Shown one piece after another: positions 1 to 9,207 of a stretch of DNA of 34,681 nt. The position numbers and the translations under genes are program-made. Origin of the DNA: Clostridia bacterium (GTDB lineage: Bacteria; Bacillota; Clostridia; DUPQ01); NCBI GenBank assembly GCA_016935835.1, contig JAFGQE010000121.1:1-34681 (forward strand), written 5' to 3'. The notes below the pieces were generated by a model. That model was not told where the DNA came from. It was given only the letters and a program-made list of their open reading frames with translations, and searched no databases. How positions within the stretch are numbered: the stretch's first letter is position 1; the number at the start of each line of letters is the position of its first letter.

Positions 1-2
1 CA

Positions 3-353
3 GCGGCATTCGCAGGCTCCGTCGGATCAGCCCTCGCCGACATTGCATATCCCGGCGGAATAATTTTCGCGCCATTCACATTCATCGTGAAGGGCCTTGT
101 GGGGCTTATAGCGGGCCTGATATCAAAAAGGGATTCCATGGCATCGATTATTATCGCAGCCATCACAGGCGGACTCATAATGGTCGGAGGCTATTTCCTG
201 GCGGAATGGCTCGTGCTCCCGATGATAGATGAAACCTTCGGCAAGGCATTCGCCCTGACCGAACTGCCGTTCAACTTCATCCAGGCGGGGATAAACTCGA
301 CGCTGGCCATAGTGCTCTCGGCCGCCCTTCGAAAAAAAGTCAACCTCATATAA
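3..353 (+). CDS. ECF transporter S component, 3' part (5' end outside window)
   Basis: The reading frame is open from the window edge, so this is the C-terminal part of a longer protein; the GTG at 87 is internal, because the in-frame codons before it read AAFAGSVGSALADIAYPG, a hydrophobic run typical of this family. At least three membrane segments are visible: one around the Ala-Pro-Phe-Thr-Phe-Ile-Val-Lys-Gly-Leu motif, a central one, and a C-terminal one ending just before the last basic residues. The 'LAD..(P)GG...APFTFIVKGL.GLI' pattern is characteristic of S (substrate-binding) components of energy-coupling factor vitamin transporters (ECF-ribofla_trS/HmpT-like group). Such proteins bind a vitamin or precursor in the membrane and work with a shared EcfA/A'/T module, which is not in the window. 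The substrate cannot be read from this fragment. The gene converges on the operon at 490-3878. Confidence 0.8.
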   Translation, partial: AAFAGSVGSALADIAYPGGIIFAPFTFIVKGLVGLIAGLISKRDSMASIIIAAITGGLIMVGGYFLAEWLVLPMIDETFGKAFALTELPFNFIQAGINSTLAIVLSAALRKKVNLI

Positions 354-395
354 AACCCCAAAGCTGCTTACGGCAGCCAGCGGCTCTTACACCTG

Positions 396-432
396 ATTTT
401 CAAACAGTTGCCCAAGGCAACTGTTTGAAAAT
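396..432. terminator. Perfect 17-bp inverted repeat between convergent genes (probable bidirectional terminator)
   Basis: ATTTTCAAACAGTTGCC (396-412) is followed by a 3-nt loop and its exact reverse complement (416-432). It lies 42 bases after the stop of the ECF gene and 57 bases beyond the stop of the minus-strand gene at 490, which is the usual place for a shared terminator. Both ends of the stem carry short A/T runs, but there is no long U-tract outside the stem, so termination strength is uncertain. Confidence 0.6.
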
Positions 433-489
433 TGGCAAATGTATCATATGGTGGTGGAGTTGTGCAGTTTTTAGGAGATGCGGACCGGC

Positions 490-1395
490 CTAAAGATTGA
501 AGTAGTTGAGCTTGTTGAGTTCTTTTTTTACGCTGTAGCGGGAGCGGTTGGCGTAGCCGAAGCGTATTACTTCGGCTATTAAGGAATCCGCCCAGCCCTC
601 GGAGATGAGATGCTTGGCGAAGTTGACCGACAGATCGTCGACTTCGTCTTCCTCGACCGACAGCCGTATGAAGTTCCACATGAGCTCGTTTGTGAATATA
701 TGGCCCTTCAGCCTGTAGATCTCAATATTGTTGCGGGCGTTCTCAAGGTCGCGGCCGTACAGCATCGATAGAATGATGGTGTTTATATATTCATTGGAGG
801 CCACTTCCCCGGGAATCACCTTGAACAGGGCCGCCAGGGATTCGTCCTGAAGAAGCGAGCTGTCGTCGATGGCCGCCCGGTTGAGGAGCTTCCAGCGGAA
901 GGTGTCGTCGAGCGTGGGGAAATATAAGCATGCATCGGTAATCTTCTTTATGCTTTCAAATTCATGACCGGTGAAGATATACCAAAATGATATAAGTATT
1001 ATTGAAACTATATTCGAATTATCGGACCCGTACGCCCCGTGAACCCTGTTCATCGAACGCCCAAGTGCCACTGATGAAAAATATCCTTTCCTTTGCAGCC
1101 GGAGGGCCGATGTGTCTTCGGATAGGAAATAAGACAGGTCCTTGACGAGCTGATGCCTGAATTTCTTGTTGAAAATTATGGAATCCTTGTAGCGGTTGTA
1201 AACCTTAAGGGCTTTCATGTAGTTCCCAAGGCACGAATATGCGCAAACAAGACCTATTGCGGATTTCTCGGGCTCGATGCTCCTGCCCAGTGTGAAATTG
1301 AAACCGCTTATGGCCTTTCTGTAATTCTTTTGGCCCAGAGCCAGGTATGAATAGGCATAATATCCAAGCAATTCGTCGGTAATGGCTTCTGGCAT
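490..1395 (-). CDS. Unknown helical, TPR-like protein; third gene of the stator operon
   Basis: This is a 301-residue protein with no signal peptide or membrane segment, so it is probably cytoplasmic. I do not recognise the family. The first 70 residues look like two TPR-type helix pairs (YYAYSYLALGQKNYRKAISGF, then a second pair around YSCLGNYMKALKVYNRY), and the rest is predicted mostly helical. An upstream in-frame TTG at 1425 would overlap the stop of the preceding gene. I prefer the ATG at 1395 because GGGGAGG lies 6 bases before it. It begins 26 bases after the OmpA-like gene and is the last gene of a MotA-like/OmpA-like operon. A TPR-like fold suggests a partner that docks on the stator tail or couples it to something else; that is inference from context only. 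Confidence 0.75.
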   Translation of the reverse strand: MPEAITDELLGYYAYSYLALGQKNYRKAISGFNFTLGRSIEPEKSAIGLVCAYSCLGNYMKALKVYNRYKDSIIFNKKFRHQLVKDLSYFLSEDTSALRLQRKGYFSSVALGRSMNRVHGAYGSDNSNIVSIILISFWYIFTGHEFESIKKITDACLYFPTLDDTFRWKLLNRAAIDDSSLLQDESLAALFKVIPGEVASNEYINTIILSMLYGRDLENARNNIEIYRLKGHIFTNELMWNFIRLSVEEDEVDDLSVNFAKHLISEGWADSLIAEVIRFGYANRSRYSVKKELNKLNYFNL

Positions 1396-1421
1396 TGTTT
1401 CCTCCCCGGTCGTATTCATGA

Positions 1422-2408
1422 TCAATTCGCAGGCGGCGCATTCTCAAGGTACTCGTTTATGATTTTCTGGACATTATCATCCTTGATCTTAATCGAGAAC
1501 TCGATCCTTCGGTTCTTTGCGCTGCCCTCCGCCGTAGCATTGTCTCCGATCGGCCGGAGCTCCGAAAAGCCCGCGGCCGCGAAATAACTGCCGTATTTTT
1601 CCTCGAGTGACGGGTTCGAGGCCATTATATAGTTGAGGACATTCGTCGATCGCTCTGTCGACAAAATGCGGTTGGTATCGGTGGATCCGACGCTGTCCGT
1701 ATGCCCCTCAACAGAAATTGAGTCTATGACGTCCCGCACCTCGGGGTCGTCGAGTATTTTTTCAAATGCGATTGCAAGCTCCCTCAGGAGCGATTTGCCT
1801 TCATCCTTAACATCAGCGGAAGCGAAGTCGAACACAAGGCTTTCCGTTATGTACAGGTTGGCATTGTCGCCGATGACCACCAGTTTTTCGCCTGCCTCAT
1901 TATATTCACCGAGTGTTTCCTCTATCGATGTCTGAACTTTTGCGAATATGTCCGCCCGAAGAACCGCAATGCTCTGGAGCTTGATCCGGAGGTCGTTGAG
2001 TTCCTTGGTATTGATAGCGATGATGTTGTCAAGCTCCTGCTTCTGATCGACGAGGAGAAGTATTATCTGCTGCTTGTCGCCCAGCTCTGCCTCGGCCTTT
2101 GAATACTGGTCCTCGAGGCTCTCAAGGTTTTCCTCGAGGAGGATTATCAGCTCCTGCCTGTTCTCAAGTTCCTTCTCGGTCATAATGAGGATGGCTTCCT
2201 GGTTCTCAAGTTCCATCTGAGTTGCATTCAGCTTGTCGCGCTGGTCGTCGAGGTCGATGGATATTATTATGTTCTTGATGAAGACAATCATTACAAGGAA
2301 CAGCATGACGAGTGCGATGGTCGACATGACGTCCGCGAACGACGGCCAGAAATTCTCCGAGTCTTTCTTAGTATAATAACGTCTGTTTTTACTCTTCAAT
2401 GGCTTCAC
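1422..2408 (-). CDS. MotB/ZorB-like OmpA-family protein with N-terminal membrane anchor
   Basis: The protein has 328 residues. A short basic cytoplasmic N-terminus (1-20) leads into a single membrane helix (about 28-50) with a WPSFADVMS motif just before it. Asp26 sits where the proton- or sodium-binding Asp of MotB and ZorB lies. Residues 52-145 form a charged coiled coil. Residues 185-306 are an OmpA-like peptidoglycan-binding domain with GHTD (235-238), Arg253 and the NRRIEF signature (299-304). The expected role is the plug and channel subunit of a stator, anchored to cell-wall peptidoglycan and paired with the MotA-like protein encoded just upstream. The start is GTG at 2408, 9 bases after the previous stop; TTG at 2399 is an alternative with a GGGGTG upstream. 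Full-length flagellar MotB is unlikely because no flagellar genes are near and the long coiled coil is atypical. Confidence 0.88.
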   Translation of the reverse strand: MKPLKSKNRRYYTKKDSENFWPSFADVMSTIALVMLFLVMIVFIKNIIISIDLDDQRDKLNATQMELENQEAILIMTEKELENRQELIILLEENLESLEDQYSKAEAELGDKQQIILLLVDQKQELDNIIAINTKELNDLRIKLQSIAVLRADIFAKVQTSIEETLGEYNEAGEKLVVIGDNANLYITESLVFDFASADVKDEGKSLLRELAIAFEKILDDPEVRDVIDSISVEGHTDSVGSTDTNRILSTERSTNVLNYIMASNPSLEEKYGSYFAAAGFSELRPIGDNATAEGSAKNRRIEFSIKIKDDNVQKIINEYLENAPPAN

Positions 2409-2417
2409 CCCGTAAAG

Positions 2418-3878
2418 TTATTTGGAAACTTCGTCCTTGATGGCATCGAGCTTGCGGTTTATCTGACCCGACACCGCCTTGTTGTATGCCATGGTCTGCT
2501 CGGGCAGCGCAGCGATCGTGGCCGCAAGGGTCCGCTGGTTTGAATCGAACTGCCTGACGGTCTTGTCAAGGCTGTCCATGGCCTCTGAAATGCTTGTTCC
2601 GAGCTTCTCTGAAATTTCATTCGTCCCGTCGAGCATTATACTCGTGAATACCTCGCCCGTCTTCTGCGCCATGGCGGCGATTTCTTCATTGACAGCCGTA
2701 AACGACTGGACGAAGGCCTTCTGCACATTGTCTATCGTGGCCGCGTTCATGTCCGCGCTTTCCTTCATTACAGCGGAAAGCTTATTGACGGAATAAACCG
2801 ACTTGTCAACCTGCTCGACGAGCGACTGCATGTCGTCGACGACCTTCTGGTTGAAAGCCGACATTTCCGAGGCGGCGGATTTCACATCCTCCGAGAATTT
2901 CTCGATTGCCTCGTAGTTGTTTTTGATAAGATTGGCGGATTCAGCCATGGACTCGGACATCTTGATGAAGCTGACATCCATGATCTCGATGTTGTTCCTT
3001 AGATTTGTATTGAACTCCGAGAAATCCTTTATGCTTCCTGCGAAATTGACAAGGCATGTGTCGAAGCGCTCAATGGTGTTATCGAGGGTCTGGGATGACA
3101 GCGATACGTCCATGACGACGTTCGTGAGTTTGTTGCCGAACTCGTTCACCGTATCCTTGAGCGATGTCTCGATCTTGTTGCCGAAGTCTATGAATGTATC
3201 CCTGAGGATTCTGTTGAGTATCGTATATTCGTTTTCCTTGTCCTTGGAAATGACGACGGCGATAACGTTGTCGAGGTATTCCTCGATGTTGACCATGAGC
3301 TTGTTTTTCTCATCCTCGCAGTCAAGCGCTATGAATATTATCGTCAGGATAATCGAAAGCGATATGCCGGCAAGGCTTGTAATGAACGCAGCGCCCATTC
3401 CCTCGGCGGCTCCGCCCAGCCTTTCCAGTATGAAATTCCAGTCGAGGCTGCCCGAGGTTCCCGTATTGGGAAGCAGCACATTGACAAGCTCGCTGACTGA
3501 TATTGTGAGGCCAATAAAGGTTCCGAGAAGCCCGAGGACGATCAGCATGCCGATGCTTTTCTTGACGAAACTCTCGCCCATCAGGTATATCCTGAGCTCG
3601 TCCATGAATGTCTTTTCAATGATGGCCTGCGTGTTGACATCGCTGTAAGGACTGCTCGAGGCCGCCTTGTAATCCTGGACGATTCTGTTAAGAAGCTCGT
3701 TCTTGAAAACGCCCGACCTTCTCTGCTGCCTGCTTTCAAGATGCTTTGCGATGGAACGGTATTTTATCTTTATCAGGATGTCAACTATCAGGGCAATGGC
3801 AAATATACAGACTATGATGAGAACGATAACCTTGCCCGATACATCGATAGTCTGAAATAATTCGAAAATTGTATTCAT
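2418..3878 (-). CDS. MotA/TolQ/ExbB/ZorA-like proton channel protein with long cytoplasmic tail
   Basis: The protein has 486 residues. Three membrane segments are visible: about 17-37, 108-131 (with the GLLGTFIGL motif) and 160-186 (GMGAAFITSLAGISLSI). These are the hallmarks of the MotA_TolQ_ExbB channel family. Residues 190-486 form a long, charged, mostly helical tail rich in heptad-like patterns, much longer than in ExbB or TolQ and like the tail of ZorA from Zorya defence systems. The start ATG at 3878 has AAGGAG 8 bases upstream. It is the first gene of a three-gene operon with the OmpA-like partner and a TPR-like protein. Family knowledge predicts a pentamer around a dimer of the OmpA-like protein that uses an ion gradient to do mechanical work. 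Which process it drives is not evident; flagellar, Tol and Ton genes are absent. Confidence 0.85.
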   Translation of the reverse strand: MNTIFELFQTIDVSGKVIVLIIVCIFAIALIVDILIKIKYRSIAKHLESRQQRRSGVFKNELLNRIVQDYKAASSSPYSDVNTQAIIEKTFMDELRIYLMGESFVKKSIGMLIVLGLLGTFIGLTISVSELVNVLLPNTGTSGSLDWNFILERLGGAAEGMGAAFITSLAGISLSIILTIIFIALDCEDEKNKLMVNIEEYLDNVIAVVISKDKENEYTILNRILRDTFIDFGNKIETSLKDTVNEFGNKLTNVVMDVSLSSQTLDNTIERFDTCLVNFAGSIKDFSEFNTNLRNNIEIMDVSFIKMSESMAESANLIKNNYEAIEKFSEDVKSAASEMSAFNQKVVDDMQSLVEQVDKSVYSVNKLSAVMKESADMNAATIDNVQKAFVQSFTAVNEEIAAMAQKTGEVFTSIMLDGTNEISEKLGTSISEAMDSLDKTVRQFDSNQRTLAATIAALPEQTMAYNKAVSGQINRKLDAIKDEVSK

Positions 3879-4067
3879 GTGTCATCTCCTTGAAAAATAT
3901 ATCATATCTATAATAACATAAATAAGCGCAAGGTAATATCCATTAGAGAAACCGGGTGCTGTATATGAGACGGTAAAACATAGCTGAGAGTTCCGCATAA
4001 GCCCGGAAATGAATGCCGCCGCCCGGTCATATATTTTATTTTTTGGGCCCGGAGTTCAAAAAAACTG

Positions 4068-4076
4068 TGATATAAT
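4068..4076 (+). promoter_or_regulatory. Extended -10 promoter for the mannosidase operon
   Basis: TGATATAAT (TGn plus a perfect TATAAT) lies 51 bases before the mannosidase start codon, and no good -35 box precedes it. The rest of 3879-4126 is the divergent intergenic region; it is AT-rich next to the stator operon (3895-3930), where a promoter for the minus strand is likely, but I could not settle its boxes. Confidence 0.55.
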
Positions 4077-4126
4077 TTCTTCGATGGGAACGCCATCGAT
4101 AAAATATAGTCAACAAGGGGATTCCT

Positions 4127-6610
4127 ATGAAAAAGATACATCTGGTCTGCAACGCGCATCTTGACCCGGTCTGGCTCTGGCAGTGGGAGGAAGGTCTTGG
4201 GGAAGCGCTTTCGACATTCAGGATCGCAGCGGAATTCTGCGAAAAATACGACGGCTTCGTATTCAACCACAACGAGGCGCTGCTATATGAATGGATAGAG
4301 GAATACGACCCGCCGTTGTTCAAGAAAATACAAAAACTCGTCGGTGCGGGGAAGTGGCATATCATGGGAGGCTGGTATATCCAGCCCGACTGCAACATGC
4401 CAAGCGGGGAGTCCTTCATCCGCCAGATACTTTACGGAAAAAGATATTTCATTGAAAAATTCGGCGCCGAGCCTTCGACCGCCATCAACTTCGATCCGTT
4501 CGGGCATACGGCCGGGCTGGTGCAGATACTGCGCAAGTCGGGCTATGACTCATACTTGTTCTGCAGGCCCGACATATCTGTCAAGGAACTACCGGGCGAG
4601 GACTTCATTTGGGCCGGGCCCGATGGTTCCGAGGTAACCGCTCACAGGTCGTACAGGTTCTATCTTTCCCAAAAGGGCAAGGCCGCCGGCAAGATAAAGG
4701 AATTCATGGACAAGTACCCGGAAAAGACGCCAGGCATGGTACTCTGGGGAATCGGCAACCACGGCGGAGGACCCTCGGCGGAGGACCTCGAGGCAATAGA
4801 GGAACTGAGGAAATCATCGAAGGACATTGAATTCGTTCACTCAACACCCGGAGAATACTTCAGGGATTTAAGGGAAAGCGGGGTTTCGCTTAAAAGATTC
4901 GAAGGTTCGCTGAACCCGTTCGCTGTAGGATGCTACACATCGCAGATAAGGGTGAAGCAAAGGCACAGGAGGCTTGAGAACGAACTTTATTCAACCGAGA
5001 AAATGATGGCGGCGGCCAGTGCCAACGGACTCATGAAATACGACGGAAGCGCCCTGAGGGAGGCTCTGCGGGACCTCATGTTCTGTGAATTCCACGACAT
5101 ACTCCCGGGATCCAGCATACAGGCGGCCGAGGAGGATTCGCTCAGGACCATGGACCACGGGCTTGAAATAGTATCAAAACTCAAGGCGAAGGCTTTCTTC
5201 ATGATGATGAAAGGCCAAGAAAAGGCGGCGGACAGGGTTCTGCCGGTATTCGTATACAACCCGCATCCGTGGACCGTCGAAGGCGTGTTCGAATGCGAAT
5301 ACATGAATGAGTTCAATAGTACCAGGGATAAATTCTCCGTTCCGCACATGACATGCGGGGACGGAGGGGTCGCATGCCAGGATGAGCGCGAGGCCAGCGG
5401 GCTCAGCGTACTCGACTGGAGGAAAAGGGTTGTCTTCGAGGGAAGGCTTCTGCCGTCCTCCATGAACCGGTTCGACCTCACTCTTGAGGCCCTTGACAAA
5501 AAGCCGGATATGGCGGTATACGACAAGAATGGATTTATCAGCATAAAGACCGACAGGCTCAAGGTGAAGATAAATAAGGAAACAGGCCTGATGGACGGTT
5601 TGAAGGCCGACGGAATGAAGATCCTTGGCAAGGAAGCCTTCAAGCCGCTTGCCGTCGGGGACAACGCCGACGCCTGGGGGATGCTGGTCGACAGGTTTGA
5701 GGACAGGATAGAGGAATTCAGGCTGATGACGAGTGCGGAGGCAAGGGAGTTCGCCAATGTTAAAGCACATGATTTTGATCCGGTCAGGGTCGTCGAGGAC
5801 GGTCCCGTAAGAACCGTGGTCGACGCATATATGAAATACGGGAAATCATCCGTATGTCTGAGCTATGTCATTCCGCGCAAGGGCACGGACATCGGTGTAA
5901 GAGCGAGGGTTTACTGGAACGAACCCGACAGGATGCTGAAGCTGGAAATTCCCACTGCGTTCGGGAACTCCTCAAAATACCTCGGGCAGATCGCCTGCGG
6001 GGTTGAGGAGCTCAGGACAGACGGAGGGGAGGCCGTGGCGCAGAAATGGACGGCGGTAGTCGGCGAGGACGGCGGATGCGCGGCGGCTTTCCTGAATGAC
6101 TGCATATACGGAAGCAGTTTCAGGGATGGAAGGGCAAGGCTCACCCTGCTCAGGTCGCCCGCATACTCGGGGCATCCGATAGGCGACAACCCGATTCTGA
6201 TCGAGGACAGGTATACGCCCAGGATGGACCTGGGCGAGAGGATATTCAGCTTCAGGATTCTCACAGGTACGAAGAAAGACGTAATGAAGGGAATTGACAG
6301 AAAAGCACTTGAGTTCAATGAGAAACCCATGGTGCTGACGGCATATCCTCCGGGCGGGGGCAGCCTTCCGCGCAAACTTCTTGAAATATCCGGAAAGAAC
6401 ATAATTCTGCAGGCGTTTAAAAAAACAGAGGACGGCCCGGGATACATCATGAGACTTTTCAACGGAGCCCCGAAGAAGGGCAGGTCCTTGGTTTCCAGCG
6501 ATGCGCTCGGATTCGAAATGGACATAGAGCTTGGAGCCTTTGAAATAGCCACTTACAAAATTGAGGACGGCAGGGCGGAACCCGTGGATCTGATTGAGAG
6601 AAAGGTGTGA
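4127..6610 (+). CDS. GH38 family alpha-mannosidase
   Basis: This 827-residue enzyme is expected to hydrolyse alpha-mannosidic bonds in the cytoplasm, since no signal peptide is present. The N-terminal catalytic domain carries the zinc site: His11 and Asp13 in NAHLDP, the nucleophile Asp123 in [10 protein letters not shown], and His323 in [20 protein letters not shown] (81-90) is another conserved GH38 stretch. The C-terminal half holds the beta-sandwich domains usual for the family. Length is normal. AAGGGGA precedes the ATG by 7 bases. It starts an operon with ribulokinase and ribulose-5-phosphate epimerase genes, 4 bases from the next start, which suggests joint use of plant- or mucin-derived sugars. 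No sugar transporter is in the window. The exact linkage preference cannot be read from the sequence. Confidence 0.93.
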   Translation: MKKIHLVCNAHLDPVWLWQWEEGLGEALSTFRIAAEFCEKYDGFVFNHNEALLYEWIEEYDPPLFKKIQKLVGAGKWHIMGGWYIQPDCNMPSGESFIRQILYGKRYFIEKFGAEPSTAINFDPFGHTAGLVQILRKSGYDSYLFCRPDISVKELPGEDFIWAGPDGSEVTAHRSYRFYLSQKGKAAGKIKEFMDKYPEKTPGMVLWGIGNHGGGPSAEDLEAIEELRKSSKDIEFVHSTPGEYFRDLRESGVSLKRFEGSLNPFAVGCYTSQIRVKQRHRRLENELYSTEKMMAAASANGLMKYDGSALREALRDLMFCEFHDILPGSSIQAAEEDSLRTMDHGLEIVSKLKAKAFFMMMKGQEKAADRVLPVFVYNPHPWTVEGVFECEYMNEFNSTRDKFSVPHMTCGDGGVACQDEREASGLSVLDWRKRVVFEGRLLPSSMNRFDLTLEALDKKPDMAVYDKNGFISIKTDRLKVKINKETGLMDGLKADGMKILGKEAFKPLAVGDNADAWGMLVDRFEDRIEEFRLMTSAEAREFANVKAHDFDPVRVVEDGPVRTVVDAYMKYGKSSVCLSYVIPRKGTDIGVRARVYWNEPDRMLKLEIPTAFGNSSKYLGQIACGVEELRTDGGEAVAQKWTAVVGEDGGCAAAFLNDCIYGSSFRDGRARLTLLRSPAYSGHPIGDNPILIEDRYTPRMDLGERIFSFRILTGTKKDVMKGIDRKALEFNEKPMVLTAYPPGGGSLPRKLLEISGKNIILQAFKKTEDGPGYIMRLFNGAPKKGRSLVSSDALGFEMDIELGAFEIATYKIEDGRAEPVDLIERKV

Positions 6611-6614
6611 GACA

Positions 6615-8285
6615 ATGAAGTATTGCATAGGGGTTGATTTTGGTACGCAGTCGGGAAGGGCGGTGGTCGTGGAGACGGGAACCGGAGATATTGTCGCCCA
6701 GGCGGTCAGGAACTATCCCCATGGTGTAATGGATGAATTTCTTCCCGACGGCAAAACCAAGCTTGGGGCCGACTGGGCTCTTCAGCATCCCGCCGACTAT
6801 ATCGGGGTGCTGGAAACCGCGGTTCCCGAAGCCCTTGCCGCATCAGGGGCAAATCCCCGGGATATAATAGGGGTAGGCATAGATTTTACGGCTTGCACAC
6901 TGGTTGCAACCGACTCCGCCGGGGTGCCGCTTTGTTTTCATGATGAGCACAAGGGAAACCCGCACAGTTATATCAAGCTCTGGAAGCATCATGCCGCGCA
7001 GAAACAGGCCAACAGGCTGAATGCGACGGCAAAGGCCATGGGCGAGGATTTTCTCGCCCGGTACGGCGGCAAAATAAGTTCGGAATGGATGCTGCCCAAG
7101 ATAATGCAGATGCTGGAGGAAGACCCGGCTTTATTCAAAAGGACCGGACGTTTCATGGAAGCCGCGGACTGGGTCGTCATGTGGCTTACGGGAAATGAAA
7201 TGCGCAACAGCTGCACGGCCGGATACAAGGCGCTGTGGCACAAGAAAAAGGGATATCCGTCAAAGAAATTTCTAAAGGCCCTGTCGCCCGGCCTTGAGAA
7301 CCTTGTTGAGGAAAAGCTCTCGGACAAGATATATCCGCTCGGAACAAGGGCCGGCGGGCTGACGGCGGCCGCCGCGAAGGCGATGGGTCTTTTAGAGGGC
7401 ACCGCCGTGGCCGTTGCGAATGTGGACGCGCATGTTTCCGTTCCCGCCGTCGGAATAACAGGCGAAGGGCAGATGCTGATGATAATGGGTACATCCACAT
7501 GCCATATGGTGCTTGGTACGGAGGAGAGAATCGTGCCGGGGATGTGCGGGGTCGTCGAGGACGGTATAATGCCCGGATACCTCGGTTATGAGGCCGGGCA
7601 GTCCTGCGTGGGCGATCATTTTGAGTGGTTCGTTGAAAATTGTGTTCCCGGCGAATATTTCAGGGAGGCCGCGGACAGGGGATTGCCGATACACGACCTG
7701 CTGGTTGAAAAGGCCTCGGCCCAGAAACCCGGTGAAAGCGGTCTTCTGGCACTGGACTGGTGGAACGGAAACAGATCGGTGCTGGTTGACGCCGACCTTA
7801 CGGGGATGGTCATCGGATGCACTCTTTTGACCAGGCCCGAGGAAATATACAGGGCGCTGATAGAGGCGACGGCTTACGGGACAAGGATGATAGTGGAGGC
7901 CTTCAGGGATAACGGCGTTCCGGTTGACTCGTTGTTTGCGGCCGGGGGCATTGCCGAGAAAAACCCGTTCATGATGCAGATATATTCCGATGTTACCGGG
8001 ATGGAGATAAGGATTGCGAAAAGCAGCCAGTCGGCGGCGCTTGGCTCGGCAATGTTCGGCGCCGTTGCCGCCGGAGCCGAAAAAGGCGGATACAACACGA
8101 TATTTGAGGCTGCGAAGGAAATGGGAGGCGTCCGCGACTCCGTATACAGGCCTGATCCCGTGCGGGTGGAGGAATACAATCTTCTTTACGGGGAATACAG
8201 GATCCTGCACGACTATTTCGGCAGGGGCGGCAATGATGTGATGAAAAGGCTTAAGGAAATCAAAAGCAGGCAGGGGAGGAAATAA
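6615..8285 (+). CDS. araB: Ribulokinase (FGGY family)
   Basis: This 556-residue protein has the full length of AraB. The N-terminal phosphate-binding motif is [12 protein letters not shown] (8-19). AraB-type motifs follow: [13 protein letters not shown], the GTSTCHM segment, [24 protein letters not shown] and the C-terminal ATP-site [12 protein letters not shown]. It phosphorylates L-ribulose (and often other ketopentoses) with ATP to give L-ribulose 5-phosphate, the substrate of the next gene product. An in-frame ATG-like start at 6594 overlaps the mannosidase; the ATG at 6615 is chosen because family members begin right at this [10 protein letters not shown] segment and AAAGGTG lies upstream. 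No arabinose isomerase gene (araA) is present in the window, so ribulose must come from an isomerase encoded elsewhere, or the kinase serves a different ketopentose. Confidence 0.93.
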   Translation: MKYCIGVDFGTQSGRAVVVETGTGDIVAQAVRNYPHGVMDEFLPDGKTKLGADWALQHPADYIGVLETAVPEALAASGANPRDIIGVGIDFTACTLVATDSAGVPLCFHDEHKGNPHSYIKLWKHHAAQKQANRLNATAKAMGEDFLARYGGKISSEWMLPKIMQMLEEDPALFKRTGRFMEAADWVVMWLTGNEMRNSCTAGYKALWHKKKGYPSKKFLKALSPGLENLVEEKLSDKIYPLGTRAGGLTAAAAKAMGLLEGTAVAVANVDAHVSVPAVGITGEGQMLMIMGTSTCHMVLGTEERIVPGMCGVVEDGIMPGYLGYEAGQSCVGDHFEWFVENCVPGEYFREAADRGLPIHDLLVEKASAQKPGESGLLALDWWNGNRSVLVDADLTGMVIGCTLLTRPEEIYRALIEATAYGTRMIVEAFRDNGVPVDSLFAAGGIAEKNPFMMQIYSDVTGMEIRIAKSSQSAALGSAMFGAVAAGAEKGGYNTIFEAAKEMGGVRDSVYRPDPVRVEEYNLLYGEYRILHDYFGRGGNDVMKRLKEIKSRQGRK

Positions 8286-8286
8286 G

Positions 8287-8985
8287 ATGCCCATACTATA
8301 TACTTTGAAAAGCGAAGTGCTGGAAGCAAACAAAAGCCTCGAGAAGTTCGGTCTTGTGAATTTCACATGGGGAAATGTCAGCGGAATAGACCGCGATGAG
8401 GGCATAATAGTAATAAAACCGAGCGGAATCCCTTATTCGGAGCTTAAGGTGGACCAGATGGTGGTGATGGACCTTGAGGGAAATGTCATCGAGGGGGATT
8501 ACAAGCCTTCTAGCGACACTCCGTCTCATCTTGCCCTTTACAGGGAATTCAAGAATATAGGGGGCGTATGCCATTCCCATTCGCTGTGGGCCACGAGCTT
8601 TGCCCAGGCCAAAAGGGGCATACCGGTCCTTGGAACGACGCATTCGGACCATTTCAGGGGAGAGGTGCCTTGCAGCAGGCCTTTCCGGGATGAAGAGATA
8701 ACCGGCGACTATGAGGAAAACACCGGAAGGCTTATTCTTGAGACTTTTGCCGACAGGGATGAAAATGACATCCCGGCCGTGCTGGTCGCAGCCCACGGAC
8801 CCTTTACATGGGGGAAGGATGCGATGGATGCGGTCCAGAACGCGAGGGTGCTTGAGTTCGTGGCGGAGGCCGCATACCGCACTACGCTTCTAAACAGGGA
8901 TGTAAAGCAGATCAACCCGCTGCTGATTGAAAAGCATTTCCTGAGAAAGCATGGCAAGGATGCATATTACGGCCAGGTGAAATGA
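8287..8985 (+). CDS. araD: L-ribulose-5-phosphate 4-epimerase
   Basis: This 232-residue class II aldolase-fold enzyme converts L-ribulose 5-phosphate into D-xylulose 5-phosphate, feeding the pentose phosphate pathway. Metal ligands are visible as His96 and His98 (GVCHSHSLW) and His170 (AAHGPF). Asp77 in SSDTPSH and Asp121 in THSDHF match the catalytic residues Asp76 and Asp120 of E. coli AraD. GNVSG (29-33) is the phosphate-binding loop. Length is normal. The ATG lies one base after the ribulokinase stop and is preceded by GGGGAGGAAATA, so the two are translationally linked. Close relatives such as UlaF and SgbE act on the same phosphate from ascorbate or xylulose routes, but pairing with a ribulokinase supports the arabinose-type role. 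Confidence 0.93.
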   Translation: MPILYTLKSEVLEANKSLEKFGLVNFTWGNVSGIDRDEGIIVIKPSGIPYSELKVDQMVVMDLEGNVIEGDYKPSSDTPSHLALYREFKNIGGVCHSHSLWATSFAQAKRGIPVLGTTHSDHFRGEVPCSRPFRDEEITGDYEENTGRLILETFADRDENDIPAVLVAAHGPFTWGKDAMDAVQNARVLEFVAEAAYRTTLLNRDVKQINPLLIEKHFLRKHGKDAYYGQVK

Positions 8986-9023
8986 AACGGCCCGCGGTCC
9001 TGAAGATATGATGCGGCGGGGAT

Positions 9024-9052
9024 TTGACAATATCCGCTTGTGAATATAGAAT
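9024..9052 (+). promoter_or_regulatory. Sigma-A promoter for the riboswitch-queT unit
   Basis: TTGACA (9024-9029) and TAGAAT (9047-9052) are separated by 17 bases. The predicted transcript would begin about 10 bases before the riboswitch aptamer, which fits a leader that opens directly with the preQ1 fold. Confidence 0.8.
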
Positions 9053-9068
9053 ATGCGTTGCAATAGCA

Positions 9069-9110
9069 GGGACAGTTCGCGACCATCCTGTCCGTAAAAA
9101 AAACTAGGGA
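9069..9110 (+). promoter_or_regulatory. preQ1-I riboswitch aptamer
   Basis: A 6-bp stem (GGACAG at 9070-9075 with CTGTCC at 9088-9093) encloses a short loop reading TTCGCGACCATC. It is followed by the A-rich tail GTAAAAAAAACTAGGGA. This stem, UUC...CAUCC loop and A-rich strand ending in CUA is the preQ1-I pseudoknot pattern, in which the tail folds back onto the stem and loop around pre-queuosine-1. The next gene is a QueT-type carrier, the expected target. Confidence 0.9.
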
Positions 9111-9127
9111 TATGTTTTATTGAACAT

Positions 9128-9155
9128 AAACGGGTGGCGCACACCCGTTTTTTTA
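9128..9155 (+). terminator. Riboswitch expression platform: intrinsic terminator
   Basis: AAACGGGTG (9128-9136) pairs with CACCCGTTT (9142-9150) around a 5-nt loop and is followed by more T (to 9154). It lies 18 bases after the preQ1 aptamer and 53 bases before queT, so the switch most likely works by transcription termination when the queuine precursor is plentiful. Confidence 0.88.
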
Positions 9156-9207
9156 TGGATCCGGACTATAGCGGCCAAATCCCGGGGAATGCGGAGGGAA
9201 CTGAATC

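Noticed and set aside
2917-3648. 243-residue plus-strand reading frame, Ser/Leu/Met-rich
   Set aside because: It is antisense to the MotA-like gene. The minus-strand protein has clear channel motifs and a good ribosome binding site.
490-3878. Complete Zorya defence system
   Set aside because: ZorC, ZorD (helicase) and ZorE (nuclease) are not present in the window; only ZorA/ZorB-like features were found, so a full Zorya call is not supported.
7392-8405. 337-residue minus-strand reading frame
   Set aside because: It is antisense to ribulokinase and has no ribosome binding site or recognisable domain.
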